A DNA stretch of 64,000 bases from Paraglaciecola sp. (GTDB taxonomy: Bacteria; Pseudomonadota; Gammaproteobacteria; Enterobacterales; Alteromonadaceae). The notes below the pieces were generated by a model. That model was not told the DNA's origin and ran no database searches. It worked only from the letters and a program-made list of their open reading frames with translations. Positions 44,396 through 52,645 of the stretch are shown here, piece by piece. The stretch is taken from positions 66,825-130,824 of the forward strand of contig NZ_JANQVQ010000019.1 of the NCBI RefSeq assembly GCF_030730205.1. Direction: 5' to 3'. Position 1 is the first letter of the stretch; each line of letters starts with the position of its first letter. Both the position numbers and the translations under genes were made by a program.

Positions 44396-44758
44396 ATGGG
44401 TAAGTTATGGTTAGGCAATGTCAGTGACATTGCCGATGGTCAAGCAAAAGGTTTCGACCCCAATCATTCGGGCAGTGATACCTTTTTTATCGTGCGCCAA
44501 GGCAATGAACTGTTTGCCTATGTGGATATTTGCCCGCACTACAACGACACCTCATTACCGTGGAAGCGGCATCACTATCTCGATAGTGCCAGCGATTATA
44601 TTGTGTGTGCAGCGCACGGTGCTTTGTTTGAAATAAACAATGGCGATTGTGTACAAGGCCCTTGCAAGGGGCAAAAGCTGAGTAAGATCCCATTAGAGGT
44701 TTCATCCCAACAAGAAATTTGGATAAGCCTAACAACAATTAAGGAGTTCAATTTATGA
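44396..44758 (+). CDS. Rieske 2Fe-2S ferredoxin
   Basis: A 120-residue soluble Rieske protein. Cluster ligands are C-P-H (DICPHYNDTSLPW) and C-x2-H (IVCAAHGALFEI), and a GDCVQGPCKGQKL segment follows. Proteins of this size carry electrons to ring-hydroxylating oxygenases. No oxygenase alpha subunit is in the cluster, and the flavin monooxygenase behind it does not normally use a ferredoxin, so its partner is unclear. Overlaps the next gene by four bases (ATGA), so the two are translationally coupled. Confidence 0.85.
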   Translation: MGKLWLGNVSDIADGQAKGFDPNHSGSDTFFIVRQGNELFAYVDICPHYNDTSLPWKRHHYLDSASDYIVCAAHGALFEINNGDCVQGPCKGQKLSKIPLEVSSQQEIWISLTTIKEFNL

Positions 44759-45885
44759 ACCCAAGCGTAAGTAAAGTATTGGTTATCGGTGGCGGCTTCT
44801 CCGGTATGTCAGTGTGCATAGAATTACGAAAATACGGCATCGAAGTTGATTTGGTTGAAATTGATCCAAATTGGCGCGCAGAAGGCGCTGGAATCAGCAT
44901 TGGTGGCGCGACTTTACGCGCCTTCAAAACCCTCGGTATTCTGGATGAGTACTTAAAAATTGGTAGTGCTCATAGTGGCTTAGATGTTCATGCTCCTCAT
45001 GGCGTGCATCTAGCCCATATTCCCACCCCGCTGATTGGTGATCCTGATATCCCCAGCTCCGGCGCTATTATGCGTCCGGCGCTTGCCAAGATATTGGCAG
45101 AAAAAACCAAAGCCTCTGGCGCTAATGTTCGTCTTGGTATTACCTTTACTGAGATTAAGCAGGGGATAGACGGTGCCGAAGTGACCTTTAGCGACGGCAC
45201 AATGTACACCTATGATCTGGTTATTGGTGCAGATGGGCTGTACTCACAAGTGCGCAAAACGCAGTTTCCTGAAGCGGCCGAGCCTAAATATGTTGGTCAA
45301 GGCGTATGGCGCGCGGTATTGCCTCGCTTGCCTGAAGTCAACAATACCATGATGTGGGTAGGACAACATATTAAAGCCGGATTAAACCCCATGTCGAAAG
45401 ACCAAATGTATATGTTTGTGACCCAAGACAATGCACCAGGAACGTGGATAAAAGGCGAAGAAGCCTTAGTTAAACTGAAAGACATTATGCAAGCATTCCC
45501 TGCTCCAATGTTGCAGCAAGTGGCAGGCATGTTGGATGAGCATTCTTATATTAACTATCGCCCCCTTGAAAACTTATTAGTCCCCACACCATGGTACAAG
45601 GGCAGGGTAGTGTTGATAGGTGATACCGTACACGGTACGACACCACATTTGGCTTCTGGCGCCTGTATTGGTATTGAAGACGCCATTGTTTTGGCTGAAG
45701 AATTAGCGCATAAACCTTCACTGAATGAAGCGCTAGAAACTTTCCAAAACCGCCGCTGGGAGCGTTGTAGGATGGTCGTCGAAAACTCTGGTCGTTTAGC
45801 ACAAATCGAAATAGAAGGGGGCGACAAACAAGAGCATATGGGCATTATGCGCGACAGTATGATGGCTTTGGCTCAGCCGATATAA
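44755..45885 (+). CDS. FAD-dependent monooxygenase (aromatic hydroxylase type)
   Basis: A single-component flavoprotein hydroxylase of 376 residues in the salicylate/3-hydroxybenzoate hydroxylase group. FAD-binding GGGFSG is in KVLVIGGGFSGMSVCIEL, the DG motif is YDLVIGADGLYSQVR, and the second FAD motif is VLIGDTVHGTTPHLASGACIGIEDA. Such enzymes use NAD(P)H and O2 to add a hydroxyl to a phenol, often creating the diol that an extradiol enzyme cleaves, which fits the VOC gene two positions upstream. Last gene of the cluster; a 15-bp-stem terminator follows. Confidence 0.86.
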   Translation: MNPSVSKVLVIGGGFSGMSVCIELRKYGIEVDLVEIDPNWRAEGAGISIGGATLRAFKTLGILDEYLKIGSAHSGLDVHAPHGVHLAHIPTPLIGDPDIPSSGAIMRPALAKILAEKTKASGANVRLGITFTEIKQGIDGAEVTFSDGTMYTYDLVIGADGLYSQVRKTQFPEAAEPKYVGQGVWRAVLPRLPEVNNTMMWVGQHIKAGLNPMSKDQMYMFVTQDNAPGTWIKGEEALVKLKDIMQAFPAPMLQQVAGMLDEHSYINYRPLENLLVPTPWYKGRVVLIGDTVHGTTPHLASGACIGIEDAIVLAEELAHKPSLNEALETFQNRRWERCRMVVENSGRLAQIEIEGGDKQEHMGIMRDSMMALAQPI

Positions 45886-45901
45886 GAGTGGTTTAGTGTT
45901 A

Positions 45902-45939
45902 AAAAAGCTTATGTTGCCTAGCACCAACATAAGCTTTTT
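45902..45939. terminator. Bidirectional terminator after the aromatic cluster
   Basis: AAAAAGCTTATGTTG, an 8-base loop and CAACATAAGCTTTTT form a perfect 15-bp stem between the convergent monooxygenase and cupin genes. Confidence 0.88.
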
Positions 45940-45949
45940 ATACAATGTA

Positions 45950-46435
45950 CTAAGGTTTTAGTTCAGTCAATGACTGGCCATTGTGTTGATATGGCTTGGC
46001 TTCAATCAGAATAAAAATAATTCGGCAGGTTTGGGTAAGGCTAGGGTTACGCCACAAATGTATGGTGCCTTGCTGCACAATAACATCGCCAGTTTTGAGT
46101 AATTTGGCAGCGCCACAATCGAGTTCTAATTCTATTTGTCCGTCAATGATAATGCCGTAATCGATACTGTTGGTGCGATGCATCGGAGACGCTTGACCGG
46201 GCAAAATATCGCAGACGCGGATCACCGAACCGCCCTGTAAAGTCAGCCCTGCATCGCGCAACATACCATCGCTCTTATCGTTTAAGTTAGCAGGCACCTC
46301 TTCGGTGGTCCATAGGGTTAACATTGCGGCATCACCAGAGGGAATGAGTGTTACTTCATGCTGTTGATCATCAATAAAAACCGCTTCACCATAAGCATTG
46401 TGGCCCGTCACGACTCTGCGTGTTTTGTTAGTCAT
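45950..46435 (-). CDS. Cupin domain protein
   Basis: A 161-residue single-cupin protein. The start at 46435 is chosen for the AGAGG six bases before it; a longer frame to 46591 has no such site. The cupin metal motifs are PMHRTNSIDYGIIIDGQIELEL (H then E-like positions) and the second motif GTIHLWRNPS. The small size and the DYGIIIDGQIELELD core match cupins found beside aromatic-degradation genes, where they act as isomerases, dioxygenase-like enzymes or sensors. Divergent from the SDR gene, and separated from the six-gene cluster by a terminator. Confidence 0.78.
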   Translation of the reverse strand: MTNKTRRVVTGHNAYGEAVFIDDQQHEVTLIPSGDAAMLTLWTTEEVPANLNDKSDGMLRDAGLTLQGGSVIRVCDILPGQASPMHRTNSIDYGIIIDGQIELELDCGAAKLLKTGDVIVQQGTIHLWRNPSLTQTCRIIFILIEAKPYQHNGQSLTELKP

Positions 46436-46629
46436 TGTTGCCTCTATTTCACCTAGAAAATACTGAACTCTACTAAGGGGACGGGCAAAAGTAACATCTT
46501 TTAATCTGATGCTTACTATTGAAAAATCCGTCGCAGTTGGTGACTTTTTGTTCTGTCGTTTTGTTATGTTGTCGTCAAAAATGGGTATCAAACTACGTCT
46601 GAGAGCGTGTTGTTCAGGATTAAAAATTT

Positions 46630-47568
46630 ATGAAAAAAGCATTCATTACTGGCGCTGGTGGTTTTATTGGCAGCCACTTAGTTGAATTATTATTATCATC
46701 AACCAACTGGCATTTGACCCTATTCGATACTTATTTAGCGAATAGTCTGTATAAGAATAATTCCCGAATCACTTTAATTACAGCAGATTTATGCCAATCT
46801 GATGTACTAGCTCAAGCGCTGATTAAACCTTACGATTATGTATTCCATATGGCGGCTTTACCTGGTGGAAGTGCTGAACAAAATCCACAACTCTCTCGCA
46901 AAATTAATCTAGACGCCAGTCTGTATCTATTTGATTTACTCGCTCAGCATGGGCATTGTCCACGGCTTGTGTACAGCAGCACGATCGCTGTATTAGGTGC
47001 GCCGATGCCTGAGCAGGTAGATGATCTCTCGCCAATTGTACCCGCAATGATTTATGGCACACACAAAGCAATGATTGAGCTGGCGTTAGCGGACTATCAT
47101 CGACGTGGTAAATTAGATGTAGTGAGTATTAGATTGCCGGGCATTTTAGCCAGACCTATGAGCAGCAACGGATTAAAATCGGCATTTTTAAGTCATGCCT
47201 TTCATTTATTATCCGCAGGAAAACACTTCACATCGCCCGTCTCCCCACAGGCAACAATGTGGTTAATGTCGGTGCAACAATGTGCACACAACCTGTTGAG
47301 GGCGGCGCAACTGGATAGCCACTTAATGCCGGTAAATCGAGTAGTGACCTTGCCAGCTTTACGTGTTTTGATGCTGGATTTTTTGCACGAAATTGTCAGT
47401 CAAACTCAACAACATCAGTCACTGTTAAGTTGGCAGCCGGATGCTCAACTTGAAGCTTTATTTGGCCAGCAACCACCTTTAACAACCACTGCCGCCGATA
47501 AAGCAGGCTTTAAACACGATGGTGCATTGCAAACATTAGTCGCGAGGGCTCTTAGTATATGCACTTAA
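46630..47568 (+). CDS. NAD-dependent epimerase/dehydratase (extended SDR)
   Basis: A 312-residue Rossmann-fold oxidoreductase. The NAD loop is FITGAGGFIGSHL (G-x2-G-x2-G), the active site is the Y-x3-K of IYGTHKAMIELAL, and VSIRLPGILARP follows. The ending resembles DenD-like D-erythronate dehydrogenases rather than nucleotide-sugar epimerases. The role beside aromatic genes is unclear; it might reduce or oxidise an open-chain intermediate. Convergent with the MarR gene, ten bases away. Confidence 0.8.
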   Translation: MKKAFITGAGGFIGSHLVELLLSSTNWHLTLFDTYLANSLYKNNSRITLITADLCQSDVLAQALIKPYDYVFHMAALPGGSAEQNPQLSRKINLDASLYLFDLLAQHGHCPRLVYSSTIAVLGAPMPEQVDDLSPIVPAMIYGTHKAMIELALADYHRRGKLDVVSIRLPGILARPMSSNGLKSAFLSHAFHLLSAGKHFTSPVSPQATMWLMSVQQCAHNLLRAAQLDSHLMPVNRVVTLPALRVLMLDFLHEIVSQTQQHQSLLSWQPDAQLEALFGQQPPLTTTAADKAGFKHDGALQTLVARALSICT

Positions 47569-47577
47569 ATATTTTGT

Positions 47578-48063
47578 TTATAAATCCGGCTCGTAGGCGT
47601 TAGCCCGTTTTACATTACTATTTAGCTTGTTTAATAAATTTACCAGTACTGCCAATTCATATTCAGACACTTCATTTAGTAATAATTTTTCTCGTTCTAG
47701 AGCGACGACGAATACTCGGTCATGTAGGTTTGCTCCTTGGTGAGTGAGTCGAACAAGTGAGGAACGTCCATCTTGCTGATCTTTTACAAAGCTAACATAT
47801 CCTGAGGCCTGTAGTTGCTTTAAAGCGCGGCTTACCGCAGCTTTATCCAGTCCAATGACCTGACAGATCCGATTGGCTGAGATATCAGATTCTACTTTTA
47901 ACATGGCTAATACACGCCATTCGATAACACCAATATTGAAATATTTTCGATAACAGTTCGAAGCACCCGCTGAAAGCTTATTAGATAAAGAGGTTACTAA
48001 AGCGGGTATGTATTGTTCTAAATCTAATTGCTTTTTAGCTGAATCGTCTTTATTAGGTCGCAT
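47578..48063 (-). CDS. MarR family transcriptional regulator
   Basis: A 161-residue dimeric repressor: winged helix with SANRICQVIGLDKAAVSRAL and the wing VKDQQDGRSSLVRLT. AGGAT precedes the start by about six bases. It is divergent from the second vanBA-like pair, and the gap holds a perfect 28-bp palindrome at 48424-48451, so it most likely represses that pair until a phenolic acid binds. MarR proteins of this type often sense hydroxybenzoates or their CoA thioesters. Confidence 0.87.
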   Translation of the reverse strand: MRPNKDDSAKKQLDLEQYIPALVTSLSNKLSAGASNCYRKYFNIGVIEWRVLAMLKVESDISANRICQVIGLDKAAVSRALKQLQASGYVSFVKDQQDGRSSLVRLTHQGANLHDRVFVVALEREKLLLNEVSEYELAVLVNLLNKLNSNVKRANAYEPDL

Positions 48064-48494
48064 CTTTTATCCTGACATTGATTGAGTTTAAAAGCTTACT
48101 TGCTGTTGTAGCACATGCAAACACTTTTACCTGATATGGCAAAACCTGAACTACTTAAACTGAACTCTGGTTTAGCCGCGGCTCTCAGTAACGCTCTTTT
48201 TGCGCCTAGCGGCGTTGGGTTTTCTCGCAATAGCAAGCTATTGCATACCACACCCCGCCTTGCAACCCACAACAAATTCGTCTCCGAGTGAATATCAACT
48301 CGGGGGGGGCCGTTAATCTTTCATATGCAATTGAAATGATAACGACACTTCTTATTCAGACTTCAGATTACTTAAAAGCGCGCAAACGTTAGTTTGAGAT
48401 GCTTACAGTTAACAAATTATCAACAAACTAGTTGATATATCAACTAGTTTGACGCAATATACACCTATGGCCTTATGCTTAGGTGGAGTAAAAA
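48064..48494. other. Intergenic region with hairpin-rich GC block
   Basis: Between the MarR gene and the VanB-like gene. Around 48170-48310 the DNA is more GC-rich than its surroundings and contains GCAATAGC-AA-GCTATTGC (48227-48244) and a CTCCGAG/CTCGG area. It may be a short intergenic repeat or the remnant of one. The operator palindrome at 48424-48451 lies nearer the VanB-like gene. Confidence 0.4.
48424..48451. promoter_or_regulatory. Perfect 28-bp palindrome, likely MarR operator
   Basis: CAAACTAGTTGATA is followed directly by its exact reverse complement. It lies 47 bases before the VanB-like gene, where it would cover the promoter. Symmetrical AT-rich sites of this kind are typical for MarR dimers, and the divergent gene encodes one. 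Confidence 0.75.
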
Positions 48495-48497
48495 GTG

Positions 48498-49454
48498 ATG
48501 TTAAACCTGCAAATTCGCAGTAAAACCCCAGAAACAGCCAATATTGTAAGTTTTGAATTAGAACGTTCCGATCAGGGGGTGTTACCACCTTATTCTGCAG
48601 GTGCGCATATTGATGTACAAATAGCACCGAAAATTGTGCGTCAGTACTCCTTATTACCGCACCCTGATAAAGAACATATTTATAAAATAGCAGTATTAAA
48701 AGAGGCGCAATCTAGAGGCGGTTCACAGTTCCTGCATGAGTCGACTCAGGTTGGTGACACACTGACTATTTCTGCGCCAAGAAACCTATTTCCGTTGAAT
48801 TTAGACAGCCAAAAAGTCCTGCTATTTGCCGGTGGTATCGGTATCACGCCATTATTAAGTATGGCCTATGAGTTAGACCGAGCGGGTATCGACTTTGAGT
48901 TGCACTACCATGTCAAGCAGCAAAGTCACATTGCATTTTATCAAGCCTTAAAAGACAGCACTTTTGCAAGCAAGGTGTTTTTCCATTGTGGTTTAAGCCC
49001 TACAGAAAAAGAGCAAGTGATTCAACAAGCGTTGAGTACAGCGGCTAACAAGCGCGCATTATATACCTGCGGGCCTAATGGATTTATGGATTATATTTTT
49101 GCGACTGCACGTGCTTTGGGATGGCTTGAACAACATATGCATAAGGAGGTGTTCAGTGCAAAACCGCTAGATGACGATAGAAATGACGGTTCGTTTGAGC
49201 TTTTCCTAACGCGTTCTAATTTGCAGTTGCATGTGCCTGCAGACAAAAGTGCATTAGAAGTGATTGAAGATGCCGGCGTTGAGATTGACGTGTCCTGCGA
49301 ACAAGGTATCTGCGGCAGTTGTTTAACAGCTGTGAGCTGTGGCCAAGTTGATCATCGAGACCAATTTTTAAGCGAGGCAGAAAAAGCCTTGCACAATCGT
49401 TTTACCCCTTGTTGCTCTCGTGCTTTGAGCCCCTCGTTAACAATAGATCTATAA
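48498..49454 (+). CDS. PDR/VanB-like reductase, second copy
   Basis: A 318-residue reductase with the same three domains as the protein at 9811-10761: flavin barrel (RQYSLLPHPD), NAD domain (FAGGIGITPLLSMAY and CGPNGF) and C-terminal ferredoxin (CEQGICGSC plus a distal Cys in TPCCSRA). A GTG three bases upstream (48495) is an equally possible start, since GGAG lies at a workable distance from both. Here the reductase precedes the oxygenase, the reverse of the vanAB operon at 10 kb. Likely serves the oxygenase that starts 24 bases later. Confidence 0.85.
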   Translation: MLNLQIRSKTPETANIVSFELERSDQGVLPPYSAGAHIDVQIAPKIVRQYSLLPHPDKEHIYKIAVLKEAQSRGGSQFLHESTQVGDTLTISAPRNLFPLNLDSQKVLLFAGGIGITPLLSMAYELDRAGIDFELHYHVKQQSHIAFYQALKDSTFASKVFFHCGLSPTEKEQVIQQALSTAANKRALYTCGPNGFMDYIFATARALGWLEQHMHKEVFSAKPLDDDRNDGSFELFLTRSNLQLHVPADKSALEVIEDAGVEIDVSCEQGICGSCLTAVSCGQVDHRDQFLSEAEKALHNRFTPCCSRALSPSLTIDL

Positions 49455-49477
49455 ATACCTGAACCGGAGTCATAATT

Positions 49478-50551
49478 ATGTCTACAAGTCATTTAAGTCC
49501 CCAATCTGAACCTGTGTCAAAGGCTTCTGAATTTCCTTTAGATACATGGTATGTCGCTGCTCAAAGTAAAGAGTTAAGCGATAAACCGCTGGCGCGTACA
49601 CTGTTGAATCAACCGGTCGTACTTTTTCGTACCGCAGATGGTAAGGTCAACGCCTTAGTTGACCGCTGTTGTCATCGTCAACTTCCCTTGTCTTGTGGCA
49701 CCATAGAAGCGAAGGGGTTGCGCTGCGGATATCATGGCTTACTCTTCGACGGTATTGGTAAATGTATTGAGATCCCAGGACAAGAAAAGATCCCCAGAAA
49801 AGCGCAAGTTGGCGCTTTTCATGTGGTTGAGCAAGACGAGCTGGTATGGATATGGTTTGGTGCTGACACCACCAAAGAGCCACTGACGTCACCACCACGT
49901 TATCCTTATCATTCTGAACCTGGTTTTGTGTTTGATGGTGACGTTTATCACTATAATGCTCCTTACCAATTGGTGCATGACAATCTACTTGACTTAAGTC
50001 ATTTAGGTTATGTGCATTTACACACTATAGGCGGAGACGCCAACACTCATATGAATGCACAAATGGATGTGACCACTGAAGGGGATAGTGTAAAGGTAGT
50101 CAGATACATGCGTAATTCAACACCACCACCAACCTACACAGCAGCTTATCCATTTAAAGATAAAATCGATCGTTGGCAACAAATTGAATTTTTTGTTTCG
50201 CACCTAAGAATTTGGACGGGTGCGGTAGATGTGAATACTGATGCGGTAGATGATCCTAATAGAGGCGGCTTTCATATGCGCGGACTGCATTGCGTTACCC
50301 CGGAAACCTCTGAAAGTTGCCATTATTTTTGGACCATGGCCACAAATCCAAGCACTAATATTGAAGAAACCAAAGCTAAAGTAGTAGATCAAACTCGTTT
50401 TACCTTTGATGAGGATAAGATAGTGATTGAAGCTCAGTTTAAAAATATGCAGAAATTTGATGATCAAAGCATGATTGATATTCATGTGGACACGGGCGCA
50501 AATCAGGCCAGAAGGATCATTAAAAGATTGTGTGAGGGCGAGACTCTTTAA
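49478..50551 (+). CDS. VanA-like Rieske oxygenase, second copy
   Basis: A 357-residue Rieske oxygenase alpha subunit. Rieske ligands are in RCCHRQLPLS and RCGYHG; the iron site is DNLLDLSHLGYVHLH. It starts with PLDTWYVAAQSKEL as VanA does but differs widely from the copy at 10.8 kb, so a different methoxylated or carboxylated aromatic (for instance syringate, veratrate or 3-O-methylgallate) is likely. Control by a MarR regulator instead of VanR supports a distinct inducer. The pair may feed the ring-cleavage cluster just upstream. Confidence 0.85.
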   Translation: MSTSHLSPQSEPVSKASEFPLDTWYVAAQSKELSDKPLARTLLNQPVVLFRTADGKVNALVDRCCHRQLPLSCGTIEAKGLRCGYHGLLFDGIGKCIEIPGQEKIPRKAQVGAFHVVEQDELVWIWFGADTTKEPLTSPPRYPYHSEPGFVFDGDVYHYNAPYQLVHDNLLDLSHLGYVHLHTIGGDANTHMNAQMDVTTEGDSVKVVRYMRNSTPPPTYTAAYPFKDKIDRWQQIEFFVSHLRIWTGAVDVNTDAVDDPNRGGFHMRGLHCVTPETSESCHYFWTMATNPSTNIEETKAKVVDQTRFTFDEDKIVIEAQFKNMQKFDDQSMIDIHVDTGANQARRIIKRLCEGETL

Positions 50552-50660
50552 TAAATTGCTTAGTTTGTTAGATAAAAGAGCGACTGAGCCTCAACGAGCC
50601 GAGCTTACAATATCGGCATGTTGAGGCGCAGGTAAATGTACAAGTCATATGCTAAACCTC

Positions 50661-50867
50661 TTAACATTGTTTGTTACGATGTGCTTTTATCTTAGCTTTT
50701 AACGTTTTCCAACGAGTAGTGGTCTTTTTTGCATCTTGAGCCCCATTCGCCCGTTTATTTACTTCAAATAAATAAGGACTAAAAAATTGTGCAGTTAAGC
50801 CTGAGAGGAGCATTGCATCGATTTTTTCACGGGGGTATTGGCTTTCTATTTTATCAACATCTTTCAT
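50661..50867 (-). CDS. Small basic protein of unknown function, 68 residues
   Basis: I do not recognise this family. The gene is supported by a strong AAGGAAGGA ribosome-binding site before the ATG at 50867 and by an isolated position. The product has an acidic N-terminal part (MKDVDKIESQYPREK), a hydrophobic middle (AMLLSGLTAQFFSPYLFEV) and a Lys/Arg-rich tail (RWKTLKAKIKAHRNKQ). It could bind nucleic acid or be a small partner protein. A TTGTAAT palindrome lies 26 bases upstream and may be its operator. Confidence 0.5.
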   Translation of the reverse strand: MKDVDKIESQYPREKIDAMLLSGLTAQFFSPYLFEVNKRANGAQDAKKTTTRWKTLKAKIKAHRNKQC

Positions 50868-50892
50868 CGTAAAATCCTTCCTTATGGTTGTT

Positions 50893-50909
50893 TTGTAATT
50901 TTATTACAA
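50893..50909. promoter_or_regulatory. TTGTAAT palindrome 1
   Basis: TTGTAAT-TTT-ATTACAA, perfect 7-bp arms, just upstream of the small gene. It recurs almost unchanged at 51051-51065. Confidence 0.5.
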
Positions 50910-51050
50910 CATATGGTAAGGGCTTTTTCAGAGAATTCAATGCCTGCTAAGACAGCTGAAATTGTTAAGTTACTAACAATATAGCTATTTTCAGGCGTAT
51001 TCTGTTACTGTGTTGTTACAAGTTCATGTTTTAAATTACGTTTGAAATTT

Positions 51051-51065
51051 TGTAATTTAATTACA
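51051..51065. promoter_or_regulatory. TGTAATT palindrome 2
   Basis: TGTAATT-T-AATTACA differs from the core of palindrome 1 at a single base and lies about 157 bases away. The rest of 51066-51498 shows no gene; the topoisomerase ribosome-binding site AAGGAAAG is at its end. Confidence 0.5.
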
Positions 51066-51498
51066 GTATGTGCACCAAGCCTTAGCAAGGAGTGACTCAC
51101 ATATCATACAGCCCAAGGTTCTTTCGATTTCATTAACAAAAGTTATTTCAAAAAAATTTAAAATAATAATTGAACTGCCAATTATTGTGAGCCAAAGCTA
51201 GATAAAACGCTTTTTAGCAAGGGGTTTATGGCAATAAGCTCAGGAATACTCGGTTTCCATCAAGAAAAAAATAACGACTCAAATGGTTTGTTATTCTCCG
51301 TTATTTCTGCCACATCAGATTTTATTGTTCTGCTTTGTCCAACACTTAATCATCGATTGCTGCTTTAGTGCAATTTGTGTTGGGCAAGCGTATAACAACA
51401 CGTTTTTTCGTTTGGTACGCTCTGTGCTTTGCCTAGGTACAGAAAATGGGCTCGTCGCTACAGCAAGGGCCAGATAAAAGCCAGCGAAAGGAAAGATA

Positions 51499-52473
51499 AT
51501 GGAACTCATCTACGTAGACGATAGCTTACCCGGTATTAGTCGCAGATTAAAAAACAAGCATTGGCAGTATATTGATCCCATGGGTAAGGTAATTAAAGAC
51601 AACACACTTATTAGTCGTTTGAATGGTCTAGCGTTTCCACCTGCCTATAAGAACGTGTGGTTTTGCCCTGAAGAAAACGGCCATATTCTTGCCACCGGTT
51701 ACGACAGTAAGGATCGTAAGCAGTATCGTTATCATCCTATATTTACAGAGCAGCAGGATGCAAAAAAATACCAAGCTTGCAGTGTGTTTGGGCGCAAATT
51801 ACCTTTGCTCCGAGCTCGCTTAGATGAAGCCCTGCAAGGCGATAGACTCGACTACGAACGCACCTTGGCGGCAGTGGTAAGGTTAATGGATTTAGGCGCA
51901 GTGAGGGTAGGGAATGAGCGTAATGTAAAGCGTAATAAAAGTTATGGCGCCACTACACTTAGGGCCCGACATGCAAAGCTGACAGGCAAAACCATTCGCT
52001 TAAAATATCGAGCTAAGTCAGGCAAAGAGCGTGAGGTCAATATCAGCGATAGGGTGCTTAGCGCGGTGATAAAAGAGCTACAAGATTTACCGGGGCAACA
52101 CTTGTTTCAATATATTGAGGACGGCTCCCGTTGCAATGTCAGTTCGACAGACATCAATAACTACATTCAAACAATAATGGGCGATGAATTCAGCGCTAAA
52201 CATTTCAGAACATGGCGTGGCAGTGTCATTGCTTTTAAACAACTTTACAACGCCAAAGGTGCTTTACGCTTAAACAGTATGTTAGATGAGGTTTCAACGG
52301 TATTGGGTAACACACCGACTATTGCGCGAAATTCTTATATTCATCCCGACATTATTGCTTTATGCAAAGAAGCTGAGAACGATCAAGAACATTGGCGTAA
52401 ACACTTTATATTACCCCGTAAAACCAAATATTTAAGCCGGTATGAGCGGGGTTTATTAGCCTTTTTATGCTAA
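51499..52473 (+). CDS. Type IB DNA topoisomerase
   Basis: A poxvirus-like bacterial topoisomerase IB of 324 residues that relaxes supercoils by nicking one strand through a 3'-phosphotyrosine. N-terminal domain: GISRRLKNKHWQYIDPMGK and LAFPPAYKNVWFCP. Catalytic domain: RVGNERNVKRNKSYGATTLR (Arg and Lys), KHFRTWRGS (Arg) and the active Tyr280 in TIARNSYIHPDI. Found in scattered bacteria and often thought to be acquired by transfer. It stands alone here, with AAGGAAAG before the ATG. No mobile element flanks it. Confidence 0.92.
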   Translation: MELIYVDDSLPGISRRLKNKHWQYIDPMGKVIKDNTLISRLNGLAFPPAYKNVWFCPEENGHILATGYDSKDRKQYRYHPIFTEQQDAKKYQACSVFGRKLPLLRARLDEALQGDRLDYERTLAAVVRLMDLGAVRVGNERNVKRNKSYGATTLRARHAKLTGKTIRLKYRAKSGKEREVNISDRVLSAVIKELQDLPGQHLFQYIEDGSRCNVSSTDINNYIQTIMGDEFSAKHFRTWRGSVIAFKQLYNAKGALRLNSMLDEVSTVLGNTPTIARNSYIHPDIIALCKEAENDQEHWRKHFILPRKTKYLSRYERGLLAFLC

Positions 52474-52645
52474 TTGGTCGTTGCGTTTTTACACGGTAAC
52501 GCTTAGTTATTACACATTGAACTGTGATTAGAGTAATTTTGAACGTGAGCCAAAACGTTTTGCTCTGCTTTTATCACAGCCTTATCAGGGGAAAAGTGTG
52601 GTCTCAAGGGCAAACAAGGGGAAAAGTTCATTATTTCCCTCTTTG

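Noticed and set aside
46435-46591. Longer start for the cupin gene
   Set aside because: The extra 52 residues have no domain features, and the internal ATG has the ribosome-binding site.
51283-51509. Two overlapping open frames on opposite strands before topoisomerase IB
   Set aside because: Low-complexity, no ribosome-binding sites, no recognisable motifs.
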